Assembly: GCA_031835245.1 (NCBI GenBank)
Contig: JAVKOQ010000005.1
Span: 124,001 to 188,000, forward strand
Length of the DNA stretch: 64,000 nucleotides
Direction: 5' to 3'
From: Balamuthia mandrillaris
Lineage: Eukaryota > Discosea > Longamoebia > Balamuthiidae
Positions within the stretch are counted from its first letter, which is position 1; each line of letters opens with the position of its first letter. Below the pieces are notes generated by a model that was not told where the DNA came from, searched no databases, and saw nothing but the letters and a program-made list of their open reading frames with translations. This document shows, piece after piece, positions 11,288 through 25,936 of the stretch. The translations under genes and the position numbers were made by a program.

Positions 11288-14200
11288 ATGATGGAGGTCC
11301 CATCGAACACCAGCTCTTCCCTTTCCCCCTCTGCCTCTTCCTCAGCCGCCGCCGCTTCTCCTTCTTCTCCTGCCTCCTCCTCCACCCCCGACGACCAAGC
11401 GGCTGGCCCCATTGAAGGCTCACCTCAACGACCACCAATGAACAACAACGACTCTGCTGCCTCCTCCTCTCCTGCTCCTTCTCCTTCCTCTTCCGCTCCG
11501 TTCTTTTCTGCGAGCGCTCGGCACAACCGCTTTCCCCTCTCTCCCTTCACCGCGCTCCCTCCGTCCGTTCTTCTTCAACAGCAGCAACAGCAGCAACCAC
11601 AACAGCAACGTTTCTATCACCCTCATGGCCACGGCCACAACAGAACGCCTTCGGCTGCGGCCCACTATTCGGCGGCAGCGGCGGCGCAGGCGCTCGCGGC
11701 CGTCGCCACGCCCTTCCTTCCTGCAGCTGCCTTGCTGAACGCTGCTGCCGCGGCGGCGGCTGCCGGTGGAAGTGCTGCTGGAGGCTCCAACAACGCACTG
11801 GTTGGTTGCCCCTGTTCTCTTTTCTGTCTTCTCTTCTTCTCCTCTCATTCTCTGCTTCGTTCTCTCCTCTTCTCGCTTCTCACGTTACTCTCAATAGCAA
11901 AACACTGCAGGCGCGAGCACCGAGGCCCAGCCAACACCCGAGGTAGCCCTTACAGATATGGGCACACGTCTTAAACTCGCTGGTCGCGTTGAAGAAGGTT
12001 CTACCCTCCTCATTCTCATTTTCTCTCTTCTTTCTCTTCTCTCTCTCTCTCTCTCTCTTGCTGATGTACCTTTCTTCTCTACCAGCAATGGCCAAATACA
12101 TGGAGGCCATTGCCATAAAGTCAGACTATGCCCCTGCTTACTATAACATGGCTGTTATCTACTCCGAGTTGGGTCGCTATGAGGAGGCGCTGCAACACTA
12201 CAACGCCGCCATTCAACACAACAAGTTCTACGTCGAGGCCTACTGCAACATCGGCGTCATCTACAAGAACGTGGGTCAACTGGAGGCAGCCATCAACTAC
12301 TATGACAAGTGCCTGAGCCTTAATCCCAATTTCACTATAGCGCGCAACAACATGGCTATAGCGCTGACGGACTATGGCACCAAGTTGAAGAGCGAGGGCA
12401 AGGGCAAAGATGCTGTTGCCTACTATCAAAAAGCCCTGCTCTATAACACGCGCTATGCCGATGCCTACTATAATCTCGGAGTGGCCTATGGCGAAATGGC
12501 GCAGTACGACAAGGCCATAGTTTGTTATGAGCTGGCGACAAATTTCAATCCGTTGTGCTGCGAGGCCTATAACAACTTGGGAGTGTTGTTCAAGGACAAG
12601 GACAACTTGGATAGGGCTATATCGTGCTATCAGACCGCTATAAACATTAACCCGAGATTTGCTCAAACGTTGAACAATCTTGGAGTTATTTATACTGTTC
12701 AAGGAAGGGTATGTTCCTTTTTCTCCTCTTCATCCTTTCTTGCTATTGTTTCTGAACGGTGTGTCTTTATGCAGTTGGATGAAGCGTACGAGCACGTAAA
12801 GAAAGCTATTGACGTAGATCCAACTTATGCTGAGGCCTACAACAACTTGGGAGTGCTGTACAGAGATGAAGGCGAGATAGAGAAAGCGGTTGCTTGTTAC
12901 GAGAAATGTCTTTCGTTGGATCCTTATTCTCGCAACGCTGGACAAAATCGCCTTCTCGCCATGAATTGTACATTCTCGTTTCTCTGTCTCTCTTTGTCTC
13001 TCTGTCTCTCTCTCTCTCTCTCTGTCTGTCTCTCTCTATTCTTCCTGTTCTGTTCTCTTCTAATTCTTTCTCTTTACAACAGATCTGCCAATGGCTGCGG
13101 ACCAAACGGAGGAGGCCTATCTGGAAAAACTGTATAGAGTGCACCGTGAATGGGGAGAGATGCACGAGCGTCTGCACAAGGACGCCTTCACGCGCTACTT
13201 GAATCCAGCAAATACCGAAGTCCAAAAGAAGAAGAAACTTCGCGTTGGTTACATCTCTCCAGACTATTTCACTCATTCCGTATCCTACTTTATCGAAGCT
13301 GTGTTACGACATCATAGTAGAAAGTTTATCTCTGTTTACTGGTACGATTGACTTGCTTTTTCCAATCTTTGTGGAACATTCTAAAGTAACGGAATCGTTT
13401 CTATCAGTTATTCAAACGTTGTAAAAGAGGATGCAAAGACCAAAAAGTTGAAGGCTTTGGCTGACCACTGGCGCCACACTTACCACAAGTCCGCCACCGA
13501 AGTTGCTCATATGGTTCATGAGGATGGAATTGACATTTTGGTCGAACTTACTGGTCATACCGCTGGCAATCGCTTGGATGTGATGAGCTTCCGCTCTGCG
13601 CCGATTCAGGTCACTTATCTTGGTTATCCCAACACCACTGGTTAGTTCCTCTCTTATTTATTCTTTCTTCTCTGTTTCCCCCATTTTTTTCAATTATCTT
13701 TCTTCTCACCCTATCCTGTAAAATAGGTTTGAGCACAATCCAATATCGGCTGACAGATGCGATTGCTGACCCAGTGGACTCCAAGCAACAGTACAGCGAA
13801 GAGCTTATTCGTCTACCTCATTGTTTCCTCTCCTACACTCCATCCGCCGAAGCTGGACCGGTTCGTTGTTTTTCTCTGGCTCATTTTGATTGCGAACTTG
13901 CTAACCTTCTCGCTGTCGCTTAGGTTGCTGATCCTCCTTTCTTGAAGAATGGGTATATAACGTTTGGTTCCTTTAACAACTTGGCGAAAATCAACAGTAG
14001 AGTGATAAATCTTTGGAGCACAATCCTCAATCTTGTTCCTCATTCGGTGCGGTTTCTCTTCTTCTGTTGTTTCTCCTTTAATACTCACTTTTTCCATGTC
14101 TCTATTTGTTAACAGAGGTTTGTGATGAAGTGCAAGCCCTTTGCTACTCCATCTGTAAAAGCCAAGGTTCTTGGCATCATGGAACGTGCTGGCATAGATC

Positions 14201-14344
14201 CTTCAAGGTATTGCATACTCTTACTGTCTTTTTCTCTTGTTGTTCTTGTTCTTGTCCTTGTCTGGGGGCACCGGATGAAAATCTAAGTCTGCATAACTTT
14301 ATATGTGACTTTTCCATGATCCATTTATATAAGTCTCTGAATGC

Positions 14345-14392
<48 letters not shown>

Positions 14393-14798
14393 TGTGACGT
14401 CTTATTCATTCTTTCTTTCAGGGTGTCTCTATTTCCTCTTGTCCCAATGAACGGAGACCATTTAGCAACCTATGGATTGATGGACATCAGCTTGGATACC
14501 TTTCCTTATGCTGGAACCACCACCACTTGCGAGTCTTTGTGGATGGGTTCGTCTTCTTGTTCTTCCCCTTCAGTTCACTTACTGATACAGAAACAAAACA
14601 ACAATAGGCGTCCCTGTTATCACATTGACAGGACCATGTCACGCTCATAACGTCGGAGCAAGTTTGTTGTCCCAGATAGATGGAATGGAACCATTCATTA
14701 CACACACGGAAGAAGATTACGTGAAACAAGCCGTACGCTTGGCCACCGACCATGACTTGTTGCGTGAAATTCGAAGGTACATTTTATTACTTTGCTTG

Positions 14799-14852
<54 letters not shown>

Positions 14853-16123
14853 ATTACCACATCATTTACATTTCGTTGAACATACGCATACTTTAATTTC
14901 CGTATCAACAAAAGTACATTGAGAGAAAGAATGAAAAATTCGTATTTGTGCAATGGAGCAGAGTTCACAAAGAACTTGGAGCAAGCCTACGCGGTAAGAG
15001 AAAGGCAGTAAGGAGTCACAAAGCAATCCTAACTCTCTCTCTCTCTCTCTCTCTTCAATTGCAGCAAATGTGGGAAAGATATTGTGAATCCGCGGAAGCA
15101 ACAGAGATGATGACTGTCGCCGAAAGCAATAACAAGAACAAACAAGTCATGAAGAACCAAAACGAGGATGAAGACGACGACGATGACTTGGGCCGCCCCT
15201 CTCAAAAACGGGCCAAAGAAGGAAAAGACGTTCGTGTTCCTTCTCCTGTTTCTTTCTCTCCTTCTCCTGCTTCTCCTTCTCTCTCTATTGTTTCTCCTCC
15301 TCGTTTTCCTTCTTCTTCCTCTCGAAATAGTGGTATTGGTGGTGGCGGAAATGGTAATTGCAGTGATCAAGAAGAGAGCAGCAGTGATGCAGATGTGCTC
15401 TCCCCCATTCCTCCTGTTCGAAGAAGGAGGAAGCGAGATGGCGATGCCCCTATTCTATCTCGCTCTTCTGCCACCACCGGTACCACTATGATTCATGAAG
15501 CCTCTTCTCGTTCATCCAACAAAAATGCTAATCATGCTACTCTTCTTCCTTCGCTGGATGTTCCATCATCATCCTCCGACTCTTCTCCCGCTCATTCTCG
15601 CTTTGCTTTTCAACAACACCAACGCCAACAACAGCATCACAAATCTGCGCAACAACAGCAACAACGACCGTTACAACAAGATACCTCCATCATCAAACGT
15701 TCCCGGTCAAGCTCAAACAACGCCAGCTCATCTTCTTCATCTGCTTCCCCATCCTCATCGCCGTCATCAAACCCATCTTCATTGCTTCGTCATGGCAATT
15801 GCAACCGATCTTCTTCCTCAACAACCACAAAGTCCTCTTCAGCTCCTGGAGAGACGGCCTTCTCTTCTAAAGAGAAACGAGCCTCTTTAGGGCCAGCAAA
15901 ACAAGAAGAAGAGGAAGAAGAGGAGGAGGAGGAAGAAAAGGAGAAGGAGACAGCGCGTCACCTTTTCGTTTCTTCTTCTGCCAACAACAGCTCTCCTTCC
16001 TCTTCGTCTTCCTCCATGAAACGAGTGGAAAGAGGAAGTGGAGCAAACGCGAAGAGAGGAGGACGTCGTCCGCCCCAAACTCGCACCGAGGAAGAACGCT
16101 TTGCTCATGACCAACGCCTCTGA
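11288..16123 (+). CDS. SPY: SPINDLY-type protein O-fucosyltransferase (TPR plus GT41 domain)
   Basis: Thirteen exons join in frame: 11288-11810, 11911-11997, 12086-12708, 12775-12967, 13083-13341, 13408-13640, 13727-13860, 13924-14046, 14116-14207, 14422-14546, 14608-14776, 14915-14993, 15065-16123 (1,232 aa). Residues 1-185 are Ser/Ala/Gln low complexity. TPR repeats fill about 190-475. The GT41 catalytic region (about 495-880) includes DYFTHSVSYF, VELTGHTA, GYPNTTG, CKPF, DTFPYAGTTTTCESL and HAHNVG. These match plant SPY, which transfers fucose from GDP-fucose to Ser/Thr of nuclear and cytosolic proteins, more closely than O-GlcNAc transferase; the SPY-type HREWG segment is present. Compared with plant SPY there are fewer TPRs and about 350 extra C-terminal residues rich in Ser, Gln and charge. 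Confidence 0.95.
14348..14391 (+). repeat. (CT)n microsatellite in a SPY intron
   Basis: About 22 CT units lie on the sense strand inside the intron 14208-14421, about 30 bases before the acceptor. Confidence 0.9.
14812..14847 (+). repeat. (CT)n microsatellite in the next-but-one SPY intron
   Basis: About 18 CT units lie on the sense strand inside the intron 14777-14914. Confidence 0.9.
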
Positions 16124-16269
16124 ACCGTAAACGCAACCACCCATTCCTTCCAGCACCAAAGTCATTCCATCCTATTTTTGTTTTTGTTGTTTAGTTTTGT
16201 AAAGAGGATGAGAATGACCTCCCTTTTTGTTTGTTTGTTCGAACAAAAAATGCATCTCCATCGCTTTCT

Positions 16270-16306
<37 letters not shown>

Positions 16307-16502
16307 CTCGCTCTCGCTCTCTCTCGCTCTCCTGCGCAGTTGAAAGATAGAGAGGAAATAAAAATGTTTACAACGGAAAGATATAAACTCGAGAAAACAA
16401 GCTGGGGTGAAGAGAGGTGTGAATGCCCAAGCCAACGTTTCAAATAAAAACAAGCCAAGGAAAAATAAAATTAAAAAACAGAGGAAAGCTTATTTGTGTT
16501 TT
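16124..16502. other. Convergent 3' intergenic region
   Basis: The region between the SPY and CHMP4 stop codons holds both 3' UTRs. It contains a CT run at about 16272-16326 interrupted by CTCGCT units, and AATAAA-like signals near 16358, 16444 and 16466. No gene is seen. Confidence 0.6.
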
Positions 16503-16838
16503 TTAGCTGTAGGCCATGCTTTCTTTCAACGCGTTCAACTCCAGTTCCTCTGGAGACAACTCCACAGCCACGGGTGTTCGCGTCGGTACGTTGGGCACTG
16601 CAGAGAAGGAAGAAAGACGAGATGAGCACTGGAATCGGAGGGAAGAGGAAGAGAGGATGGAAGGCGTACTCTCGGGTGTATGAGTGGGCTCTGTCGTCGC
16701 TGTGTCGATGCCGAGAAGCTGAGCATCCAAATCCTCCGCTTGGAGCTCTGCAAGCTCTCTCTCCAGTTCGTCCTGCGAAAGTAGGGAACATCAGCAAAAG
16801 AGAAAATAAAGGAATACGCCGTAAGCAAAAGTAGAGCA

Positions 16839-16889
<51 letters not shown>

Positions 16890-17638
16890 ACACAAACCTC
16901 ATCGATAGGATCGCCCAAAGGCTGGGAAATGGCATCATTGATCTCAGCTGCGATGTCCATCTGTTCCTTAATTTCATCCATTGTATCGTCAACCTTATCT
17001 ATGCTTCTATAGTATTCCAAACGCAAACAAAAACGTGTAAGTAAAGCGTTTTCGTCACTTGGTTTCATGAGAGAAGCAAAGAATGCAGAAGAGAACGAAA
17101 TAGAGGAGAGAGGAGGGAAGAAAGAGAGAGAAACAAACATTTCTCCGTGAATGCCTCTCATGGCTTGAGCTCCGATCCTCATGGCCTTCATGGCCTCCAA
17201 ACTGACAGCAGCGCCCTCAATGGCCATCAACTGCTGTTCAATGGTGCTCATGGCACCGGAGATCTTGTCCCGTTGTTGCTCATATGTCTTCTTTCGTTTG
17301 AGCGCCATCAACGCAGCTTTGTATTGTCAACCAGAAAAAAAAAAGAACAAGAAGAGAGAGAAAAGAAAAGAAGAACGAGACAACGTCAGGAAAAGAAAAC
17401 CAAAGGCAGAGAGCAGGAGAGAGTGTAAAATAACAACAACAAACGAGAAGGAGAGAGAGAAAGAGAGAGGGGAGAGAGAGAAAGAGAGAGGGGAGAGAGA
17501 GAAACAGAGAGGGGGGAGAGAGAAAGAGAGAGGAGAGAGAGAAAGAGAGAGGAGAGAGGAGAGAGAGAGAGGAGAGAGAGGAGAGAGAGAGAGAGAGAGA
17601 GAGAAGAAAAATAAAACACATAGGGAAAAAACGGGGAA

Positions 17639-17680
<42 letters not shown>

Positions 17681-17904
17681 CAAATAAAAGGCCCAAAAAA
17701 CAAAAAGGGGGAAGAGAGAGAGAGAGAAGGGAAAGTTGAACCTCGTTTGTTCTTAGAGGCGTGAAGTTTGGCAAACTGTATTTCTTTGTCTATTTTCTTT
17801 TGGAGGTAGTCCTCCCGCTTCTCCAACATGTCCAACGTCTCCCTGAGCTTGGCTATGCTCTCCTTGGGGGAGGCCGTCTTCTTGGCTCGTCCAAACAGCT
17901 TCAT
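16503..17904 (-). CDS. CHMP4: ESCRT-III subunit SNF7/CHMP4 (VPS32)
   Basis: Four exons on the minus strand, 17904-17742, 17316-17139, 17006-16898 and 16772-16503, give 239 aa. It begins MKLFGRAKK, as SNF7 proteins do; I chose this Met over one about 20 codons upstream for that reason. The order is canonical: a basic first helix with paired KRE/LQKK residues, a long second helix from ALMALKRKK, the IDKVDDTMDEI segment, an acidic linker, and a C-terminal MIT-interacting helix ending LNALKESMAYS. Net charge goes from basic to acidic. SNF7 polymerises on endosomal and other membranes, drives scission and recruits VPS4 and ALIX. Length matches the family. Confidence 0.95.
17447..17735 (-). repeat. 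GA-rich (sense CT-rich) tract filling CHMP4 intron 1
   Basis: Interrupted (GA)n and GGGAGAGAGAAA units fill most of the 425-base intron 17317-17741. Because the gene is on the minus strand, the transcript is CU-rich here too. Confidence 0.9.
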
Positions 17905-19105
17905 CTGTATTTCGTTCTGCAAACGTTTTTGGGACGGAAAGAATTGAATATTTTTTTTCAAGTGAGCTCATTTTATAAATTTTTTTTTTACTGTAGAAAA
18001 GAGTTTTTTGGAAGAAGAAAACAAAAAAGAAACAAGGAAGAGATCAAAGAAGAGAGGGAAGGAGAGGGGAGGGGGGAGGGAGCTCTCACCTATGTAATCG
18101 AAAGAGAGAGAGACTGCGTTTCTTTTTCCGCCTTTTTTTTTTCTTTGGCAGTTTTATTTTTTTCATTGGTCGACAAAAAAGGCGGGAAAACGATTTTTCT
18201 TTTTTTTCGTTGAGCGAAATTTCTGTGGGAACCCTCAGGCAAATGATGAAGATTATCGATATTTCCCTTCCGATATTGATGATAATTGTCGACAATAAAT
18301 TGAAAATATCGAAGGAGTGTCCCTTCTTTCAACAAACAGAGAGGGTCCTCTGCAGGTATGAGTGACGAAACTAAGGTAAACGTACGAGAGCATAGGAACG
18401 ATGCATGTAGTTGGTAAGCAGTGCACCTCTAGCACCAGTAGTTGACCAAAAGGGCACCAAAAAAAAAATCAACTAAAAAACAAAAAGCCTGGAGTGGGGT
18501 TTCACCACTATCAAACCTGAATTTTCAAGTATTTAGAACCATGAGCGGACTGGCCATAGGCCTCCGGTCCGTTAGAAAAGACAGGTAGATGCTAATGCTG
18601 CAAGCACCAGGCTGTTCCAACCTGACGCTCAACTTACCTTAGCTAAGGACTTGTTTGTTTTCCAACCTTTTCCATTGTGGGTCGATGCCTGAAACCCTGT
18701 GGTCGACCAATAACAACAACCGTACTGGCTTGCTCGTCACCCGACAAAAATAAAGGAGAACAAGCAACGCACCGGTTGATATCCACTACTAGAGAAAAAG
18801 AAATAAAACAGAAATAAGCAATGGTCTCCTCAGAATTTCTTAAGGATGGACACAGCTCGAGCGGGAGAGCTCTTCCCTCTCCCACAACGTTGGGAACCCC
18901 AAGGGCCATGCCCCTCCCAAGGGAGTGTTGTTCGTCATGAGGACCCCATCGAACTTCTTGGCCGTGTCGTCCCGAGAATAGATTATCGATTATCGATGAT
19001 AGAATTTGAATAAATCGTCGACACGAAATCAACGCGAGAGAAGAAAGTAAAGCGAGAGAGAAGAGATTCACTATTGTTGCTCTTCCTTCCTTCCTTCCCC
19101 CTTTT

Positions 19106-19140
<35 letters not shown>

Positions 19141-19226
19141 TCCTGTCGAACTTGCATGCCGTGAGGAGCGTAGTAACTCAAAAAAAAATTCGAGCAAAAC
19201 AAAGCCAAAAAAAAGAAAAAGAAAAA
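17905..19226. other. 1.3 kb intergenic region between divergent CHMP4 and PRP4 genes
   Basis: This is the longest gene-free stretch between two confident genes. It includes a hairpin at 18546-18571, GTCGAC sites at about 18169, 18288, 18702 and 19017, and a GATTATCGATTATCGATGAT tract near 18981-19000. Minus-strand frames between about 18960 and 18690 show protein-like stretches (for example AKKFDGVLMTNN in one frame and VVDINRCVACSPLF in another) that no splice joins. A decayed gene or a non-coding RNA is possible. A CT run at about 19108-19137 sits in the probable 5' UTR of PRP4. Confidence 0.5.
18546..18571. other. Imperfect GC-rich hairpin
   Basis: CGGAC pairs with GTCCG and GGCC pairs with GGCC around an ATA loop, with small internal mismatches. 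A second weaker stem (CAGGT with ACCTG) follows about 20 bases on. The arrangement is compatible with a structured RNA, but no known small-RNA motif was recognised. Confidence 0.35.
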
Positions 19227-21954
<2,728 letters not shown>

Positions 21955-22116
21955 AACCCTTTTTTTTTTGTTTCTCTATGCTTCTTTCCTTCTTTTTATT
22001 GCTTTCTTTCTTCGCCATGAACTCTGCTCGCTCTCTCTTCTCTCTTCTCTCTCGCTCTTCATCGTTCTCTCTCCTCTTTGTTATTGTTTTACACCAAAAA
22101 ACAATTTATACTTTTT

Positions 22117-23928
22117 TTACTGCACGATACATTTAGGCTTGAGGCCATGCTTGCCTTGCTTCTGCTGCGCCAGCTTCTCGCGCTGCTTGTACTCCTGCAC
22201 CTTGAGCTTGTATCCCTCCGGGTCCGTTCGCTTGTAGAGAATTTCCTCCAAAATGAAAATGGTCTCTGGGGACTTTACAAAGATCTTGGTCTTGCCCTCC
22301 TCGAACTCTTCCTGTACGTTTATCTCGGGTATGTGACCTCCCACCCATTCTATTTGTTGGTTTGAACGTACATTAGTTTCACAAACTAAGAAGAGGAAGA
22401 GCGAGAGAGAGAGCGACAGAGAGAGAGAGAGAGAAAGAAGCAGAGGAATAAGAAGAACAAGAATGAAGAATAATGAAAAAAAAAGAAGAAGATGATGATG
22501 AAGAAGGAAATACGTACGAACAAACTCGGGAATGGAAGAAGGTTGTGGCTCCTGATCGTTCTTCGTGCAAATAACGCCATACCTCCTCAGGAACACGTCC
22601 TTAAAGTGCCTGTAAGCATAGCCGCTCCGCTTGACCTTCACGTTCTCCAAGAGGCCCAAGTACTTGACCTGATGCTCCACTCGGCTGGAGTTGAAGCTCA
22701 TCGCCACCTTCTTGTCATTCGGCTTGATGCAGCGAATGTAATGCGGGCAGCACTGCGAGAGGCGCTCCATGAGGTAGTTGGCGCTGTTGCGGATCTGCAG
22801 GCCGGCAGTGGGAGGGGCTCGCTTGTCGTCGGAGACGTCCTCCGGGAAGAGCATGTGGATGAAGGGGTTCTGTGACTCCTGCATGCAGAGCACGAGGCCT
22901 TGGAAGAGTGTGTCCTTGTTCTTGAAAGGGAAGCCGGCCACGTCGTAGTCCACATCGCCGGCGTAATGCTTGACGGTGAATTGGGTGGCGGTCGGGCCGG
23001 CGGCGACCAGGTGCTCGTGATGGAGCTTGCTCACGCCGTCCATGAACTTGGCATCGATCGTGGCTTGGTCGGCAGCGTGCACGCTGCGACACACATCATC
23101 AAGAATACGGAAAATGCCTCTGTTTATAGCAGAGAAGTAATGAGAAACAGAAAGGGTAAAAAAAGAGAAGAGAGAGAGAGAGTCAGAAGGCAACACATAC
23201 GGAGGACGGCTTCCCTCAATGAGCTCGCACACGACCTTGTTGTCAAAGAACTTGATGTCCTTCCATTTCATGCCCTCTTCGTGGTACTCCTCCTGCTCGC
23301 CACGAACCGTCAGCTCGATAAAGATTTGTTGCAGCCTCTCATTCACATAATTAATACAGAACTATAACATATTATAGGAAGAGAAAGTTTGTTAGTTTGA
23401 CAATGAGAGAGAGAGAGAGAGCGAGAGAGAAAGGAACCTGTTCAAAGGAATTGTACTCAAAGATCTCAAAACCATAAATGTCCAACACGCCAATGACTTT
23501 GGTGTCGCCAGAGTAGCTCATCGACCGGTTGATCTTCTCCACCAAAAAGTCAAACACTCGGGAGTAGATGGTCTTTGCCAAGGCATCCCTTATGGCATAA
23601 CACTGGTCGGGGTTTTGAGGCACTTGGTATTGGGTTGCCCTTGCGCTTCCGCTTTGAATCTGTGCAAGGTTGTTAGGAGAAGCAGGAAAGAAGGAACAAG
23701 AGGAGAAAGGAAGAGAAGGAGAGAAGAGCGAAGAAAAGGAAGAAAAAGAACAAGAATGAAGCCGTACATATTTGTGGGTAAGAGATTGAGTGAGAATGTC
23801 AGGAGGAACTTGCAAAAGATAGGCAGCATAGTCCAAAGGACCACTGTCGGTGACTTGAGCAGGGGCGTTGCCCTTAAAGTTGATGTTGCCCAACCACAAA
23901 ATGGCTGCCAACAACTATAGAGAACAAG

Positions 23929-23981
<53 letters not shown>

Positions 23982-24005
23982 AATGTTAAACGAGCAACCA
24001 AAGAC

Positions 24006-24036
<31 letters not shown>

Positions 24037-24952
24037 AGAATAGACATCATAGGGAGAGAAACAAGAAAAACAAACCCTAAAGATCTCGTTCTGTTCTTGC
24101 GGGGTGATGCCTACGGTGGACATGGCCGCTTTGACCTCCTGGAAATCCTTAGCGTCATCCACATCCTCCACCGTGTTGCATCCGCTCTGGCTCAAAAAGT
24201 GAAAGTAGCTCAGGTCCGTGCCGAGGCCCAGTTCCTCCCTCATCTGGGAGTCCGCTCCGGCGCAGAGCTGATAGAAGATGTGAAAGTTGCGCTCTCCTTT
24301 GCCTTGGAAGGCCACTCGCGTCTTCTCCAACAGGAAAGTGGAGATCTGTCCGCCGACGGGAGCGGCGCTGCTGTCAAACTGGATCTCGAGGTACTTGCCG
24401 AACCGAGAGGAGTTGTCGTTACGGACGGTCTTGGCATTACCGAAAGCCTCCAACAGGGGGTTGCTGTCGATGATGACCTTCTTCACCATTTGGATGTCGA
24501 CGGGGCCGGAGCGCATCGGTGCACCTCCGCCGAAACCACCACCTCTAGCTCCTCCTCGTCCACCTCTTCCTCCGGCGGGAGGTGGTCCTCCGCCTCGACC
24601 GCCCCTTCCTCCAGCGGGAGGTGGTCCTCCGCCTCGTCCGCCTCTTCCTCCCGGACCGCCTCCTCGTCCGGGTCCTCCTGCTCCGGGCGGGCCGCCCATT
24701 CCTCCTCGTCCTCCTCTGCCCCCTCGTCCAGGGATTGGGGGTCCTCCCGCTCCTCCCATGGGAGGAGGCGGTCCCCCTGCAGACATACCGCCATCAAACG
24801 ATGATTCGCCACCACCACCACCTGCATCACCACCGAAACCACCACCGCCTCCTCCAAAACCACCCCCGCCTCCGCCGCCTCCTCCATATCCACCTCCACC
24901 TCCACCGCTGCTGCTAGCTCCTGAACCACTGTTTGGAGAGAGAAGGAGAGAG

Positions 24953-25011
<59 letters not shown>

Positions 25012-25426
25012 GTTTCTTGCAAGCAGCATTCGAGAGAACAACATACTTGGGACTGACAGCGGTAATGTAGTTCAAGATCAACTTGGCGCCAACCGTCTTG
25101 CCGGCGCCGGACTCTCCAGAAATGATGACGCACTGACTCTCATTGTCCTCCACCAACCGCCGGTACATGCGCTCCGCCAGGCCGTAGATGTGAGGCGGCG
25201 GGGCGGCCTTGCCGGAACCCGCCGCGAATTGGTACATCTTGATGAACTCCTCTCCGGTGATGGGGAGGTACTTGTAGGGGTTCACCGAGACGAGCACCTC
25301 GCCGAGGTTGGTGTAGATGAGCTCCCGGTCGAAGCGGTTCTGGAGCTGGGCCGTGAGGTTGCTGTTGGAGGGGCTGGAGCACATGACCAGGTCGTCCACT
25401 CCTTCTCCTTTGAATAGACGAAACAT
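22117..25426 (-). CDS. myoK: Myosin K: tail-less class I myosin with GPR loop-1 insertion and CaaX box
   Basis: Seven exons on the minus strand, 25426-25047, 24928-24076, 23914-23768, 23659-23438, 23361-23201, 23119-22518 and 22385-22117, give 877 aa. The motor has GESGAGKT (104-111), [10 protein letters not shown] (switch I) and [15 protein letters not shown] (switch II). Loop 1 carries about 140 residues of Gly, Pro and Arg (about 128-267). The TEDS position, 16 residues before DALAK, is Thr, so PAK-type kinases may activate it. After the motor there is only a short basic region ending KPKCIVQ, a CaaX box predicted to be farnesylated. Dictyostelium MyoK (about 860 aa) has the same plan; there the GPR loop binds actin and profilin and the protein acts in phagocytosis. 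An upstream Met at 25492 is possible. Confidence 0.95.
24946..25010 (-). repeat. (GA)n, sense (CT)n, in myosin K intron 1
   Basis: About 30 GA units on the plus strand lie in the intron 24929-25046; shorter GA runs occur in the next introns at about 23930-23972 and 24009-24035. All are CT in the transcript. Confidence 0.9.
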
Positions 25427-25936
25427 TTTTTTCCTATTTGTTGAAAACGATCCGGGTGTGTTCCTTCTTCTTCTTCTTCTTCTGTTATCCAAAAAAAAAT
25501 TATAATCTATAAAACCCTATAACGTTCTCTCTCTTCTTGAGAAAGAAACGACAAGAAAGAAAGGCGACAAAGAATGAAACACACACAGCAGAGCACTCTC
25601 TTCGTTTTACTCTATCGGGCTGTATTTCGCTCCGTTTCTTCTTCTTTGCTGCAATAAAACGAAAGAAAAAAATTACATCATTTACTGCAAGGGTGTGATT
25701 GGTTCGGAGTTTAACGGAGTAATCTAATAATGCGATCTCAAAATTAAAATTCTTTTCATGTTTCAAATTCTGGTGGAGTGTAATGTCGACACGAAAATAA
25801 GCATTGTTTAAATATTTAGCGTGTCTCTCGTGCTTTAAATTCTTCCATAATGTCGACATGAAGACTTCTTAATGTCGACACGACAAAGGAAGTGAAGAAG
25901 GATTAGATTAACTTCTTCCAAGGGAGACGTTCTGCC
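25427..25936. other. Divergent promoter region between myosin K and the MOB fusion gene
   Basis: The 510 bases contain the 5' regions of both genes. An ATTGGTT (inverted CCAAT) lies near 25692. Three near-identical TAATGTCGACA elements cluster close to the plus-strand start and are listed separately. No coding exon is supported. Confidence 0.6.
25785..25879. promoter_or_regulatory. Cluster of three TAATGTCGACA palindromic elements
   Basis: TAATGTCGACA occurs at about 25781-25791, 25848-25858 and, as TTAATGTCGACA, 25869-25880, all within 160 bases upstream of the ATG at 25937. The core TGTCGACA is a perfect palindrome, as expected for a dimeric transcription factor. A further AATGTCGACA lies upstream of the SH3 gene at about 35134. 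The role is inferred from position and repetition only. Confidence 0.45.

Noticed and set aside
18546-18650. Candidate spliceosomal or H/ACA RNA
   Set aside because: A hairpin is present, but no U1, U2, U4, U5 or U6 signature and no ACA box at the right place were found.
24287-25417. 376-residue Pro-rich plus-strand ORF
   Set aside because: It is the antisense of the myosin K motor and its GPR loop; the minus strand has the full myosin motif set and splice sites.
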